NCBI GenBank assembly: GCA_013397865.1
Contig: VZTI01003402.1
Span: 434,001 to 498,000 of the forward strand
Length of the DNA: 64,000 nucleotides
Direction: 5' to 3'
Source of the DNA: Struthidea cinerea
Taxonomy: Eukaryota; Chordata; Aves; Passeriformes; Corcoracidae
The notes beneath the pieces are model-generated. The model saw only the letters and a program-made list of their open reading frames with translations, did no database searches and was not told where the DNA came from. Both the position numbers and the translations under genes were made by a program. Below, piece by piece: positions 49,301 through 63,925 of this stretch (its first letter is position 1; every line of letters begins with the position of its first letter).

Positions 49301-52300
49301 ATCTCAGTTTTTTCCGCACCTCGTCTCCATTTTCCCCCCACAAGAGGGCACTAACACTGCATCCTTTGAGGAGTTTTATTTCCCAACGAAACGTGCCTCA
49401 AAGGAAACCGGTGGACAGAAGCCAGAGGGACCCAGCATAAGATTTCAGATCTAGAGCAACTCCCTTCCCCCCGGGGCTCCACAGTTTTAATTCCAAGGTT
49501 TTGATTCAGAAACATCTCTGGTAACAGCAGCATGAGGCCTCTAATAGAAGACAGTTGCATAAAGCCACTAATAGGAGATGGTAGTTCACAGGCATATATT
49601 TGATTTTATTTCTGTTTTGTCTCTTGGCCTCTGCTTCAAGCAGTGAGACTATAAAAAAATATGGACGTCTCTGGAATTAGAAACCTTCATGGACCTTAAG
49701 AGAAACCAGTCGGAGAGCTGAGAAATACCAGACACCAAACGTCTCTTGAAATAAAACATACATGAGACAGCCAAGAGACAAATCCTATTCAGGGAAATCA
49801 GAGTGAAGTAAAAACACAACTAAATTGCCATAGGATGGGGAGAATCTAGTGAATAGAGAACAAGCTAAAAAAAGCCCTTGTACTGCATAACCTGACACAG
49901 TGACAGCTATGGATGAGACAAATATACAGAGAAAATGAAAATCAAGAAAGGAAAGCACTTACCTACTTAGTGTGGTCTATGGGTTTATGCTTGCAAATAC
50001 AAAAATAATACTAAAGAAAGGAAAATTTAGGCTAAGTATCAGACAATCTTTCTGTACATGGCAGAAAGCCCACATGCTCTCCTGCAGGCAGTGAATGACC
50101 ACATTTGAGCCACTAATTTGGTTCCCTTATTCTGGAATTTATAAATGCAGGGCTAGCCTTCAGGGACATGACATAGCTACCAAGATGGTGTTACTTGGCT
50201 TCTGCTAGAGCTTTAGTTTACTTAATCTACTGACAGACATATTTTTATACAACTGCGTGATCAGGGAATTATAAGAAACCCCTGTCATGCTCTTTCCTCC
50301 TCTCTCCTCTCTCCTCCTCCACCTCCACTGGCTGCACGCAGCACTTTCTCAGGTAAAGGCAGAACAGTTTTCACCAAGTCCTGTAACTTGAGAAACAGGA
50401 GTGATGAAACCAATATAAAATCAAGTTAAAACAGATAAAATTAATTGCCTCTTTACAAAACACATAGAGGACTTCTGGTATTTGCTACCACAGGAGGATT
50501 TTGATGCTCAGGGAATACAAGGGGTATGGACTGCAGACAAGCTTGCACTGTCTCCTTAAACAGCTGCTTTTGCTGTTACTCCTGGAGAGAGAACATGGCA
50601 TGGCAGACCACTGGTCTGGCTCAGGAGTGTACTTCTATATCCCCATGTTCCTCCCTTCCACTCTTCTGATTTAGGTAGAGCTATAACAACCACAACTTTA
50701 AATCTACGATCACTCATCAACTGTCTAGAGGATGCATAGAAAGAAGGCACCTTGAAAAGCTGATTTGAAAAAGGATTAGAGAGTATCCGCAAGTCTCTCA
50801 AAGCCACCACCTTGCAGGGGTTCCTGAGGTTCTGGACACAGAAAACCTGCTGGAAAATGCAGTCTGAAATGTTGTTGGAACCATTTGCTGTCAGAAGATG
50901 CAACTCCCACAAGCCAAATACCCTTCACCAAAATGCATCAGTTTGACTTAAGTTTATTTTGGCAAACAAACAAAAGGGGGAAGGGCAGGTACTCTTGGTA
51001 TTGTCCAAACATCCCATTCCAATGTTTTTTGAATGAAGTCTTTTAGTTTTCCTTGTTTTGATTGAGCTTCAAGAACTACTTTTTAAAGTACAGCATATAA
51101 AATAAAAGAAACAAATTCAAACTTTAATGTGTAGTGTTCCATAGATTCTGAATCACTTTAACACGGAACATGAAATTTCACTACACAGTGAAGGAATTAA
51201 TACATCCAATTTTGACAGGCATTGCAGTAGTAAAAAAAAGAAGGTAATGTTTAATATTCTATGGTATAGGAGTACCCATCATGTCCTCACTGTTTTCATC
51301 ATATGAAGGTTTCACTAGAAAAATTCACAAAGGAAGGTGTCGTGTTTAATGCTGTAAGGAATACAGAGACAGTAGACACAAGTCTTTCCAGGGGAAGGCC
51401 TCAAAAGAAACTCTCCTGGACTTTCCAAGGCTCTAATTTTCCTAATATCCATAAAGGAATCCCTTTCAGGACCACATATTTATTGCATGGAAACCAAACC
51501 CTATGATTGCTCTTCATAGGACTAGGCACAGGAATTAGTTCTGTTAGAAAGAATTAAATTATTTAGAAAATCAGTTCTGCAAGAGGACTTCAGCACTGGC
51601 TCAGAAAATTCAGTTTCTGGATCAACTTTTTGTGTGCCCTTATGCAGGTCGTAATCAGGCCTGTAGGCACTGGCAGTGATGGGCAGACCACAGTGTGGTT
51701 GCACCCAGGCACATACATAGCCCATTCCACCAAACAACCCCATTTTCTCTGCCAGGCTTAACATCTACTTACCTGTGAGAAGGGTTATTTCCCTGCCTTA
51801 TGAGGAGGAGGGGGAATAACATCGGAGAGACAAAATCCACTAACAATTCTGTAGTAGTCAAATACTGCTGTACTGTAGGCGGTAGGAACAGAGCTAAATC
51901 GTTACTGTACTCTACTTACACCTACTCATGGACATACTGATTCATATTGTGAGTGTTTGGAGAATACACTGGATTGTACTTGCTTTCCATTACAAGTAAT
52001 AAACTGGTGTTTGAATCTAGCTCATCCTTCGATGGTTTTTCATGTACCTCTTCTCTATTGAGGTGTATTTCTTGAAATGACTCTTTTGTAGCCTTTGTTC
52101 TGAAAGCAACTTTGAATAAAAACTACTGGAAGTTATAGTAGTTGCTGTACTATTTTTCCACACGTTTTACAAATCAGTCCCAGGTTTCACATTAAACAGT
52201 TTCACTCCCTGTTTTTAAGGCTAAGCAGACAACTTTGTTCAAATGACTACTGACAACCCAAGCTGCCTAAAAAGATGTAAACAGAAAAGGCTTTTGTCCC

Positions 52301-53834
52301 AGGCTCGCGCTATGGGATGTCACTGAACAGAAAGCCAGTTACACTCAATATTTTGTACTTCACATAAATTATAGGAGTTTTGTTTCTTTGTTTGTTTGCT
52401 AGGTTCTTTCTATTATTTCATAGTAAATTTTTCCTCTACAGTGGTTATTTGTGGGTCATAATGGGAGACTAAAATATGTAAAGTGGGGAAACATCTGGAA
52501 CAGTAATATTAAAACACTTACCATGTTCCATGCATTAGCACAGTAAATGCTGTAGAATTTAAATTGTCTGTGGACTCAGCACAGACAAGGTGCCAGAAAT
52601 ATGCAAGTTCTAATCTCATCTTTGCAGCTCTAGAAATAGGCATAAGAGAATTAACTCATCATGCTTTATTGCTTGAGAGCATCTATAAACTAAAATTGTA
52701 TTTCAGATATTCTTCCATAATTGATTCACAGTTTTACTGCAGTTATTTTCTTAATGGCCTTTCCAGGCAATAACTCTTAATACATAAGCCTGTCCAAAAC
52801 ACGGAAACTTGTTTCCTAATTGCTGGAAGTATCAGGATGGAGAACATGTTCCCAGTGAACAAAAATCCTTATCATTTTAGCATGAATTTTTGCTTGCCCC
52901 AGGATTTGCTAGCTGTACCCACACAAGTGTTTCTTAAGCTCCTTTTGGTGTCAGAATTCATTACAAGATCTCCTGCCTAGGAGATGTTTCCATCCTTTCT
53001 CTTTTTTCATTTTTCTTTTTTAGAAAAGTGAGATAATACTTGAGAAAGATGGTGGAACAAAAAGCCCTCAAGTCCTCCTCGCTACACTCCAAATCCCATG
53101 TCAAGAAACACTCATCTCTCCTCCCAAGCATGACTCTTAACCCTTTGTCTAATAAAATAATTGAAACCGGCTCCTGGGCTCCCCTGTGCTCCTCCATCTC
53201 CCTTGAAATTCTCAAATAGGATGCCCGGTTGTTGCCCTTTGAACCCACAATGAGTCTATGGAAGTCAAAGCAATTAGTTTTAATACATCTAGAGAGCACA
53301 GAAGTTCCTCTCATGTCTGGGTATGAGCCTGCAAGGAACTGCACATCCTCAGCTGCCTTTGACTGAGAATGTCTAAGCACTTCTGAAAAGACTAAGACTA
53401 GCTGAAATTAAAGCTCTGGATGGAAGAAAACTGTTAATATTAAAGGAATGATAAAGCAGTTTTGCATTAGTAAAAACAGGAAAGGAGATGCAAAAAATGT
53501 AGATGATGGTATAGAATGATAACAAAAAGTTGAAATTAATAGCAAGGAATGTGACAGATGGGGCCTGAAATAATGGGGCTGATAATAAAGACAGAGATGG
53601 AGTAATGCTAATTCCCAGGATATCAAGCTTGGCAATAAACCTGTTAGTAAAATTCAGCCTCATCAAAGCAGAAGTGAAACTGTAACATTTTAGTCTAGGT
53701 AGAATTATATATTGCCATCTCATAGGAGGGACAATACAGGTACGTGTCACCACTGGCAGCACTTTTCTGAGAGAAAGGAAGAGAGGGGAAAGAGGAGTCT
53801 GAATCAAAACACCCAAGGTCCTTCTCTTACCTTC
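43382..53834. other. No gene recognised; intergenic
   Basis: Unique AT-rich sequence with a GC-rich patch at about 48955-49160 and a CT-rich stretch (about 50292-50335). A signal-peptide-like ORF at 44816-44872 is described among the findings. No exon of a known gene was recognised. Confidence 0.4.
48955..49160. other. GC-rich patch
   Basis: About 200 GC-rich bases in an AT-rich region, with long ORFs in several frames on both strands, which is expected from base composition. It could be a small regulatory island, a decayed exon or an old repeat; no family was recognised. Confidence 0.3.
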
Positions 53835-54648
53835 CAAGACACTAACTGCTGCATGGGGAGAGGATTTGCAGATGTAGGTCCCAGTTTCAGGGAAGCGGAA
53901 CGCCTGCCAGGACCCCTTGTGTCCTGTGAACCTGAAAGGGTCTCTCTCCTCTCCCAGGGAACCTGTTAACCACACCAGATCTCTGCCTCTCATAAGGAGC
54001 TGCTGCCTCCTTATGTTCCTATGTCTCTTGGATTGGAAGAGTGCTGCTGAGATCTCTGAGGATTCCTCTACCTGTTACTCCTGCCATCAGAGGAAGAATA
54101 CCTTCCCTGAAGAGAGCAGTCATCTTCACAAATTAGGAAATAAACCTCACAAGTTCAGAGTTTTCCCAAAATAACAAAATGTAAGAGAAAGGGACAAAGA
54201 CATTCAGAGAACCGGGTTCTAAAGACAATTTTTGAAAAATCTGAACATATTATTGTATTATCTTTCAAACTTCTTGTATTTTTTCAAACTTTTATTGTAC
54301 TTTCTCTTGTGTTTTCTTGAAGAAGCAAAATAAGATGGTACTAAAATTTTAAATAGAAATACTAAATTTTTTACATGCTCTGCCACCTTCCCAAGAAAAC
54401 AGGGTGCAATAGTAGTCTGTTTTATTGAAGAAGCGACTGTTTGACTTTCAGAGCCCATTTTTCCAAACTCTTCACTTCCTGTCCACATCACGGTTCAGAG
54501 AAATAGATTTTCCTCCACAGATAGATGTGCTTTTCATATCTACTGCTGACTTTTTAATTGCAGTGGCTGTAGCATTAGGTCAGGCTTCAGATATTTGAAT
54601 TATAGGAATTGACTGTAGCCTCTTAACTAACCTGTTGCATAAATTCTG

Positions 54649-54805
54649 ATTCAACAATATATTATATGCTGGATTAATTCATCACATTAATGGAAATACA
54701 GCTTTTAATGCAGTTGGAATACAGTGCTGTAAGTTTTGATTCAGCAGCAGATTATGTGCTGAATTCATTCATAATATTAATAGAAGTTTTAAGTGCTGTT
54801 GGAAG
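54649..54805. repeat. Diverged tandem duplication, about 89-bp period
   Basis: Two neighbouring segments (about 54649-54722 and 54738-54805) share GATTCA..CA, ATTATNTGCTGNATT, ATTCAT, ATTAATNGAA, TTTTAANTGC and TTGGAA in the same order with many substitutions. This is an old local duplication. Confidence 0.6.
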
Positions 54806-57800
54806 ATGTCACGGGAAGACTTCTTATTTTTCATTCCACACTGTTTTCAAAAATACATTTGAAGGCTTTTTAGACATTGCAGCACATCCAGATGACACAG
54901 CAAAGAGATGCAGCTCTGGTTAATAAACCAAAGGCCTTATATTCAGGTACCCTGAAATGTCAGACTTCCATGGATCACTCCTCTGAACCCTGAGCAACTG
55001 TGGGGCCACATTTAGCAGAAAGGATTTCATGGGCCTGGTGGCACATCTAGGTTGGCCAGTAAACAGAAGCTTCACTTTTTCCACACTGTGCCTTCTTGGA
55101 AGGAAAAAAGATGCGGGGGCCAGTACAGAATCTATGTAGTACTGAGAGGAATGACAAAAAACACTGAAAGTGTGGTCTTGAAACTCCAAACAATAACCTG
55201 TGAAAAGTGTCCTTTACTCTCCACAAGCTACTTTGCACTGGGTCTGAGACTACTATAGTCTTTTGGAAGAGGCCTCCAGTGTGGAACGTTTTAGCCCCGA
55301 AGGCAGGGTTTGCCTAGCTAACACCATGGTAAAAAAGCCTATAACCCCACTATAGGACAAGTAAGATTTCCCCCAAATGTCCCATATTCCCAGACTCTCA
55401 TTCCTTTCTGCAAAAGCACCTGAACGCTTGCAGCTGCTCAGCTTCTTCCTCTCTAGCACAGCACATTCATGGCTGCTCAGAAACCCATCAGACGCCCCAG
55501 CTCATTGAATCAGAGGGGTGTGGGATTTTCTCTCTCATACACATCATGATAGTCATTGTATAGAGGATATTAAAATTAGGAGCCACCTGCATGTGGTTTC
55601 AGAACAATCCAGCTGAGTTTGTAAGATAGGAAGAAGGGAATGTGGGTGTCTGCTGGGGCTCAGATATCCCCAGAGTATGAATGTATAAAAGGTAGTTATG
55701 AAGTGTATTGATCCTCTTACTAGATGCTGGAATAAAGCCCAGCCCTATGCAGACTGAGAACAGGATCTCAATTTTGTGCCAGCAGAGCCACCAGGATGGC
55801 TGACTTGGAAATTTGGATCAACTGATAGAAATGTGGACATCTTGTTATCACAAATACACCATTTATACAGAATTTTTCAATGTAAAGCACATAATAGCTT
55901 CTCAGTTTTGCAAAGTCCTGAATACTACTATCTCAGCCTGAAGGTGAAGTTCAAATTGCATTGGAGTGTAAATCAGCACACCAGAGATGACTTGGGTCTC
56001 AGTGGACACCATAGCTCTTGAGGAGCAGCATCCTGGATGAACTTACCCTATTGCAACTGTCCCAAACTCTTCAGAGACAGGGGCATTTACAACAATACAT
56101 TTGTAAGAGGCTTTAAGTCACTGCTAAGATTACTGCTAAACATGATTGTGTCACACTATGTATTTTTGCTGACATCTCATTTCCTCTCTCATTTTGTGGT
56201 GAAGGTATAGACAGGGTTTATTATCAAGTCATCCTTCCTGTGGTAACAGATGGAAGTAACAAAAACAGAAAAGCACACAAAAGGATTATTAACATCTATG
56301 GCAAGCTTCTCAATAGTCTGGCCATTAATTTTGAGTACTGCAAGCTGGAATGTATTATCACATCCAAGTGCACCCAATCTCCAAAGATGGAAAAATAAAT
56401 AATATGAAGAACGGACATATGTTCATAGAATATTGATCCAGAAAGAGACATAAAGTATTTGACAATGGATACAACACTAAAATATTATTAGGATTAATAA
56501 AGTTGTTCTTTAAAAATATTACATAAAATTCACTGGTTTTATGGATAAGCACTTGATTTTACCCCAGTTAGGTTTCAGCTGCAGAACCAAAAGGTTGCTG
56601 CTGAACAATGGGTTATTACCTGAGCAGTTGCCTCCTGCAGCTGTAAGCTCAAAGCCTGCTTTTGGATAAAGAAAGAATTTGGTGATCCTAGCCCTGTTTC
56701 TTTTTTTATGTAACTCATAAAACACACTGACAAACTGGATGTCCTGTTGCAAAAAACCCATAAGATTGGATTAACAGGATTCAGGGTTGAGGTGCAGTGG
56801 CTGAACTACAAGATGAAGCTTGTACAGAACATGCATTGTGTCTAGTTCAAACCAGACCAATTAGCTGTTCACTTTCATGACTTTTAAATGCACTCATAAT
56901 TAAAATTTAAAAGTCTGAGGTCTATACTATTTTTCCAAGCTCCAATTATGAGTAATAAGATTTAAGTTTGAGTTTAACTTGTCTTTTAATAGAGGGTAAA
57001 GAGTCCTTATAAATCAGTCAAATAGAAATTGCCATTGAAGAGCTATTACTGAAGAATTGCTGTCGAAGTAAAACTAATTAATATCTGTCACTGCAAAGAG
57101 TTAACTACAGAAAACTTTCCTGCTTAACTACCAGCACTATTAAACCACCAGGACTTACATCATCAAAAGAAAAAGTAGGAGAGAACACACAGTTTCTTTT
57201 GACATCAGCTTTTATCTTCTGCTCTGGCAAGATTCTGAAGTCTTTTTTCACGAAATCTGACCAGACAGAACCGAAGCCAGGTCTGGCTTCCCCAATTAGC
57301 TCTGGCAATGTGGTATCCAATCACGTTCTCAAAGGGTTTCCTCTTAACCGAACTTTTGGATCACAAAATTACAAAAAAGAGACAAGCTCTAAAGAAACTG
57401 AGAGTTTAATAAGTTTCACTGAAGAGACCCACAGATGGCTTTGCCACCTTAGGCCCAGAAGTGCTAGCCAGCTCCTGAGATCACACAAAGTGGTCTCAGG
57501 TCTCCTCCATGGCTCGTAGCACACATCAAGGCACGGGGCTGCTTGAAATGGATGAGCACTATCCCTGTTCAACAGTCAGAATCAAGCTTGCTCATTAGCT
57601 TAGGTCCCTGGTGATACACATCTATTCCAACAGACACTTGTGACCTCACACCTACGTATTACTGAGGCAAAAGAGATCTTGGAAGACCAAAAGTACAAAA
57701 TTTGATGCTGCCGGGTGCAATATTTTCTTTTTGGCTTTGGGTCATCTTCTTAACAGTAATTGCAGATTCTTATTAGTGGAGCACTTATTGGATGTGTTCA

Positions 57801-60800
57801 TGGGTTAATCCTTCAGAAAGCATTAGATTCATCTTCCAGGGTCTGTCCCAGTCCTGAAAACATGCAACAGCCTCTCTGAAGAAAGCTTTCATTGCTTATT
57901 CATAAATCCTCACCAGAGATTACCAAAAATGTTTGTAATGTGAAAATCAAGGCCCTGAGCAAGCTAGTATAATTTTAAAGGTGGTCCTGTTTTGGGAGGG
58001 AATTGAATCAGGTATCTCCAAATATCCCTTCCAATGAAGATTGTTCTCTGTTTCTATGCTCATGCCTTGCATTCCACTGCACATGCACAAATACATGACA
58101 GTAAATGTATATAATTGGATCAGGCGATAATCAATCTTTTTAAAAAAAAAAAAAAAAGAAGTAATCCTACTTTGATTGTATCATTTTTATAGTAACTTCC
58201 CTGTGACAGATTTCCTGAAAGGATATTGTTATCAGATGTAACAGCAAACCACGTATCCCAAGTATTTTCCTGACTTGAACAAATGAAAAAGTTCAGATTT
58301 CACTTGAACTCAACACAGCACACCTCCACTGGATATTCTTTGTCCCTCCTGCTGTCCTTTTGCATGGTAAGTATTCATATTTTCCATGCCCAATAGCAAC
58401 CAGTGCAGGATTTCAGGGTGGTAGCTGTCTCCCCTCCTTTGGCACCAAGGTGAGGAGTCAGTACACACTGCCATTTCTCCAGGGCACCTCAGATCCAGGC
58501 AGGTGTTGGCAAACTGGAGGGAATTAAAAGAGCGGGAACAAACTGATTAAGCAACAGAAGTGACTTTATGATAAGAGATAAAAGACCTCAGGTTAAAATG
58601 TTTGGTCAAAATTTGACTAAGGAAATGGATATTTAACTATACTCGGTATGACTTTCCTTTCACTTTAAGAAGGTATAAAGCTCAAAAGAGAAAAGTGTCA
58701 ATCTACAAAAGACTAGAGAAACAGTCCAAAATGGTCCAAGAGCTGCTGAAGGGAACTGACTGAAAAACAAAGACAGAGGTTTTTTAGCTGTGCAAACCAA
58801 GATAGTGGCATTTCTTTCAACTTCTTTACAACAGCTGAGGATCATGGCCTGCCTGATTTTGATCTTGACACTTGTCTGAGCAGACCATGTTTTCCCAAAT
58901 TATCTCCACTGATAACCTGACTGAGAGCAGTTAGGTTAAGAAATGGCAGAGTAATTCAGTCTTTGTACCTAGCCAGTCTTTTGACATACCTGCTGAATCT
59001 CTGTACTTCTGGTAACAATTGCACTGGTGATCATATTTTTCATGAAAATGGCTAGCTGTCCCTAAACTGGAATAAGATGGTCTAGGTGATTTTCAGGAGA
59101 AATGCCTGAAAAGGGAGACTTGAGAAACTGCAAGTAGTTTCAGCATAGCAGGGGTGGAAGTCCCAGCAAGTACCAGACAAACTGAACCAAAAAGAGCATT
59201 GGTGGATTTTCAGTGAAAAAAATATGGTAAGAGCTCCTAGCAGGGCAAGTAAACTGGACTATGTATGGTTGGGGAGGTTTTTTTGGTGGAGGGAGGTTAA
59301 TATAAACCTCGTCTTGACCCATCCTCAATGTCATACACCCACACCTCAGGCTGCAGTGCCAGTGTTCACCAACACAGCTTGTGGCCTGATGGTTTGCTGC
59401 AGTTTCGACTTGCTGCTCCCTCGCCTTCAGTCTGGTTTCCTGAGTCTTTTTCCAGTTCAGAATTAATTTGGGGAAATTGCATCATCTGGAGAGCTCTAAG
59501 AATGGAACATGCTCAGCCTTCCTACACATAATCTCTACATTTCATATCTCACTAACAGAAATCTCTTTCAGAGGTGACAAACCAGGCCAGCCTCCAGGTC
59601 TGCTATGTCATTCTCTGTTTGAGGCAGTCTAGCTAACTGGGACAACAAATCATGCTTTGGTTTTGCAGTTTTTAGCTGACCACTGGAGAGGAGCTGAGAC
59701 ACCTGCTGCACTTCTGTGTCTTGGAGATGAATTGCTATAGAAGCAACAATTAGCCAATCTATTGTATTGGATGAACATTCCTTAGTTCTCCCAAGAAAAA
59801 GGAGTATTTCACTTTGCTGTTCGTAATAAAGACACTCAAAATGCTCTACTGTTAGCAGTTACTATGGTAACTGCTGGCAATTTATTTAAAAAATGGGAAA
59901 GACTCATTTTTTCACTGGTTACCTGATTTAGTTTGGTTTTCTTCACTTGAAATCTGATATTACATGTGAAACGGCTACCAAATAGCATTGTCATGGCCAC
60001 CTCAAAGACCCAGTGATCTACTAGGACAGATCTTGGCTGCTGATCTTGAACTGAAGTTTTAGTGACTTCAACAGAACTACTTGGAAAGGTAACCCAGCAG
60101 GATGAAATTTAAGAACCTCTGCCTTTTATATGCCAACTTGTTGTATTGAGAAAACAACACAGCTAGCTCTTTGTCAGATAAAGGTCTGCAGTTAGTTTCA
60201 GATACAAGCTCACCAACTTGAATCTGAAATTGGGAGTGAGGGTTTGTTATTACCCAGATTAGTTATCAGATTTTCAGCAATAAAACAACTTCATTGTTGT
60301 GTTGATAGTTGCCATTATGTTTAAGGTTGTGACTACCTGTACAAAACACACAAAAGCTGGAAGCCTCTGATCTTTCCATCTCTCCTCATCTGTATTTTTC
60401 TTTATATAACAGCAAAGCTGTTTAATGCTAGAAGAATGAGTGCCTTTCCTCATTTTGGAAAAAAATCCCAACAGCTTGTGCCTTTATAACCTGCCAAAAG
60501 AAAACACCAAACTTAAGTTCTAGTCCAAATTCAGCAGCTGGATCCAACTTCACGTACTAGAGGGAAACGTAGAGGCAGAACTAACTTTAATGACAAAGCA
60601 GCCTGTATGCATGTGAAACTGTTTTACTGGTTTTACATTTTGGGAAGAATATAATGATCATTCTGTGCTACACGAGTCTTTTATGCTATGAGCTTCACCA
60701 ACACTATAAAATACATTTCTACTGAAAAATACAGGCTTTTGTAACACGATAACATTTGGGAACCATTAGCAGCATGAATGAAGTATTAGATACAGCCTGT

Positions 60801-63569
60801 GACATCAAGAACAAGGAAAGCCAAACAGTTCAAATCAAGGCAAAGAAAATGCCAAGAGACAATGTAAATTCATAGTTAAAAAGGACAAACTGGCAAGCAT
60901 CTTAAAGTCCTATTACAAGGGGAAGGAAAACTGGCACAACTTCATGGAAATTAAGTAGTCGTTCTTGGAAATCAACTAGGATACATGGCATGGAAACATA
61001 AAATGATAAGAACTATTTGGCATTTGGATCCTATTTATAAATAACCTCCCATTTCTACTTTAATAAATCAGGCTGTTTTAGGAAGTGCTGACTTTGTACC
61101 TTTTGGCTTTATCAACATTACTTCAATAATGTTTAGGAAATAAACTTCACAGGAAAACCTCGGGTGTTCAATTAGTTTTATATGTTTTAGGGTAGGACTT
61201 GAGATAATTAAATTAAAAGGATAATGGTGGCTTAATGCTTTGCGGCTCACATGAGATTTATACATTCCAATATAACCTCAAGCTGTACATATGGCATTAG
61301 AGAGGAAAAAAAATGAAGGAAAAAGAAAAAAGAAAAAAGAAAAGGTTCCTTATTGGAGGAACAAGAATGTAGTATGGAATCTGACTGCAGTGGGCATTTT
61401 CTGGCTTCTCAGGTTTTGTTGGTTTTTCTTCTGTACCAGTGCTTAGTTTGGATGAAGTGACCAGGAAATATGGCACATTTAAATGCCATCTTTCCTGCTG
61501 CCCAACCCTCTGAAACCATGAGCAATGCTAACTGAACTGAACAGCACTGGAACACGCTATGACTTACTTTGCAAGATTCATTTCCTCCCTATGTTAATTA
61601 TGCTCAGAGGGAATACAGTGCAAACCACAAGCCTGGAAAAGCTAGCAAAAATATGTGTCCCGCTCTCAAACTGCAACTGCTAAAACCAAGGGGTTTAACT
61701 TTTGCTGTGCAAACTCTGGGATTTGGGGAGGAGTGAGGGCTGGGGGATGTGGAGATGGCAGGGGAGCAGGGGAGAGAGAGTGGGCTCATGCTGGGTGATT
61801 TGGAGCTTTGCAGCTTCAATTTAGCAGCCAAGGGTGGCTGTTTTCCCATCTCAGTCTCTGGCTACAATTCAGCCACGCATTCTTCTTTGTGAAGAAGGGC
61901 CCCTACTCTGAGTGCCTCCAATACACCCCAAAAGTGTGCCTGTCAGATTTCTGGGGAAGTCTGGAAGGAGCTAGCTAAACTGCAATCAAACAGTGAAATA
62001 TTTTTAAGTTTTAATTTCACATAAGCATGCTTTTTAAAAGAATACAGTTTTCAGAAAAGAAAACCAAAGGGAAGCTTATATCCCTGAAGACCTCACAGCA
62101 GGAGAACAAGCTTTACAAATCCCTAGTGTGCTCTATGGTAAACTGGCTTCCTTTTCCCTCTGAGGAGTGAGCATGGTACTAGACCAGCTGGGTGTCTCCT
62201 GGAGGCCTTTGACTGCCTGTGGCACAAGCTACAAGCTTTAAGAACATACAAGGAAGCTGGCCTGATGCATTTGTGGCTGCTCAGCTCTTCCTCTTTCTCA
62301 GGGCAAGAGTGCCTCCAAACAGATTGCTGCAAATAACTCTGAGACGCCGGAGGTAGAACATCCTATCTGCAATGTTTAAACTGTTGACCCTTGGATGGAA
62401 AAGAAGAAAGGGGGAAAGGGGCCAAAAGAGACCCACTGGAATGAAGAAAGTCTTTGCAAAGCCAGCTGACAGTCCTAGAAAGAGCCATTCAAATCCCTGC
62501 TGGCAGAAAATTCATAATATTAAAAATACAAAAACCTCTGACTTGCACTCCCTCTCTCCTAGAGCTTTATGACAGCCAAGGGGAACCCTGCTGATCCATT
62601 TGAATCAAGGGAAATTGGATCTCATGCCAAATTTCTGGCACAGGTGTAGACTGAGAGTGCAGAAGAGATGATCTCATCTTTGCATGTAATGTCACAGCCT
62701 TTCCTTTGACAGCTCAGTATCTCTAAATCCAGAGACCATTAGAAGAAGATTGTACACATAGGTATTGTGCAACATTTTCTTGTGCTCATTAGATTCTGTG
62801 GAAGAAACCCTGCCTTGGGTTCCTTCAAGGCTGTGAAGATAGCACTACACAAACTCCAAGGACTTGGCAGGGATTCATTCACGGTAAGGAAAAATGCTCC
62901 ATGGACATGGCAGAGGGCAGCTCAGGAAATTTTTTTGCCGCAACAGTCCTGGGCAACTCAGTTCCTTTCCCAAGTTTCAGTTCCTTCATTTGTGAAATTC
63001 TCCTGCCACTGCTTGCTCTTTCCCTTGAGGCTGTTTGGTCTTCAAGGCAATGTTTGCCATGTACTGTGCACTTGCATAATGGCTGGCAAAGCAATACTAT
63101 TCAGAGCTGCTCTACCAGCAGTGAATGCATTAATTCCCTGATTCACTTTGCCTCTTCTATTTGACTATTCAGTGGCACACATGCAATGGACTCATTTAAT
63201 TTCATGTGGATGTGTATTCATGTTGACTCACTCAGAAATGTCTTTATCTGGTCATAATGGCAGCTCATTTTGCAGGTGAATGAATACACTTCAGAGCTGC
63301 ATAATTTCTTTTTTTCATTGGACCAATGCTATTCAAAGAGGGTTATACTTTCAATCTGAGAACAGCTATGTGAGCCCATTTAGCAGCCTTTTCACTTCTC
63401 CATGGAGACTACTTAAAGGAAAATATTTTTCTCTGACTGCTTCGAGTGAAGGTGTCATCAAGTCTTTCAGCAATGGCAGGAAAAGGCTTTTAGAAAGACA
63501 CAGACCAGCTCAAGAGAGCCCAAAGGAGAGAATCAAGAATGATCGGATGTCTAGAAACATGTGATTTAC
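54806..63569. other. No gene recognised; intergenic
   Basis: AT-rich unique sequence with a poly-A tract (about 58140-58156) and an A-rich GAAAAA repeat (about 61304-61342). ORFs are short and lack recognisable domains. Confidence 0.45.
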
Positions 63570-63925
63570 AGGGAAAGGTGACATAAACTGGGATTGCTTA
63601 TTCTAAAAGAGACTTGGAGAGGATGTGATAACAGTCTTCCAATCCATAAAAGTCTGGTTCACAATGAGAGGGATAACCTGTTTTCTCATGGTGGATATAA
63701 TGAGAAGTAATAAACTGAAAATTGCTGCATGGCAGACCTAGGTAAGATACTGGGAAGAGCTGTCTCTGTGGGCATAAAGCACTGGAATAGATTGACTAGT
63801 GAAATTGTACAGTCCTCATTACAGGGGTCAAGATGGCAGAAGTATAATACTTCCTTCCTTTCTTTGGGCTAAGGGACACAATAGATGACCTCCCTTCCAA
63901 CCCTGTGATTCTTTGTGCTCCCAAA
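63570..63925 (+). mobile_element. Old, diverged CR1-like LINE fragment
   Basis: It keeps the order of CR1 3' landmarks with many changes: GACTTGGAGAGGATGTGATA, ATCCATAAAAGTCTGG, GCACTGGAATAGATTG, and near the end GATGACCTCCCTTCCAACCC followed by TGTGATTCTTTG. The degree of change suggests an older subfamily than the copies at 38 and 43 kb. Confidence 0.7.

Noticed and set aside
53373..53834. Remainder of the 206-codon minus-strand ORF beyond the donor-like site
   Set aside because: It is a hydrophobic, low-complexity reading of AT-rich DNA that lies past a strong splice donor; not supported as protein.
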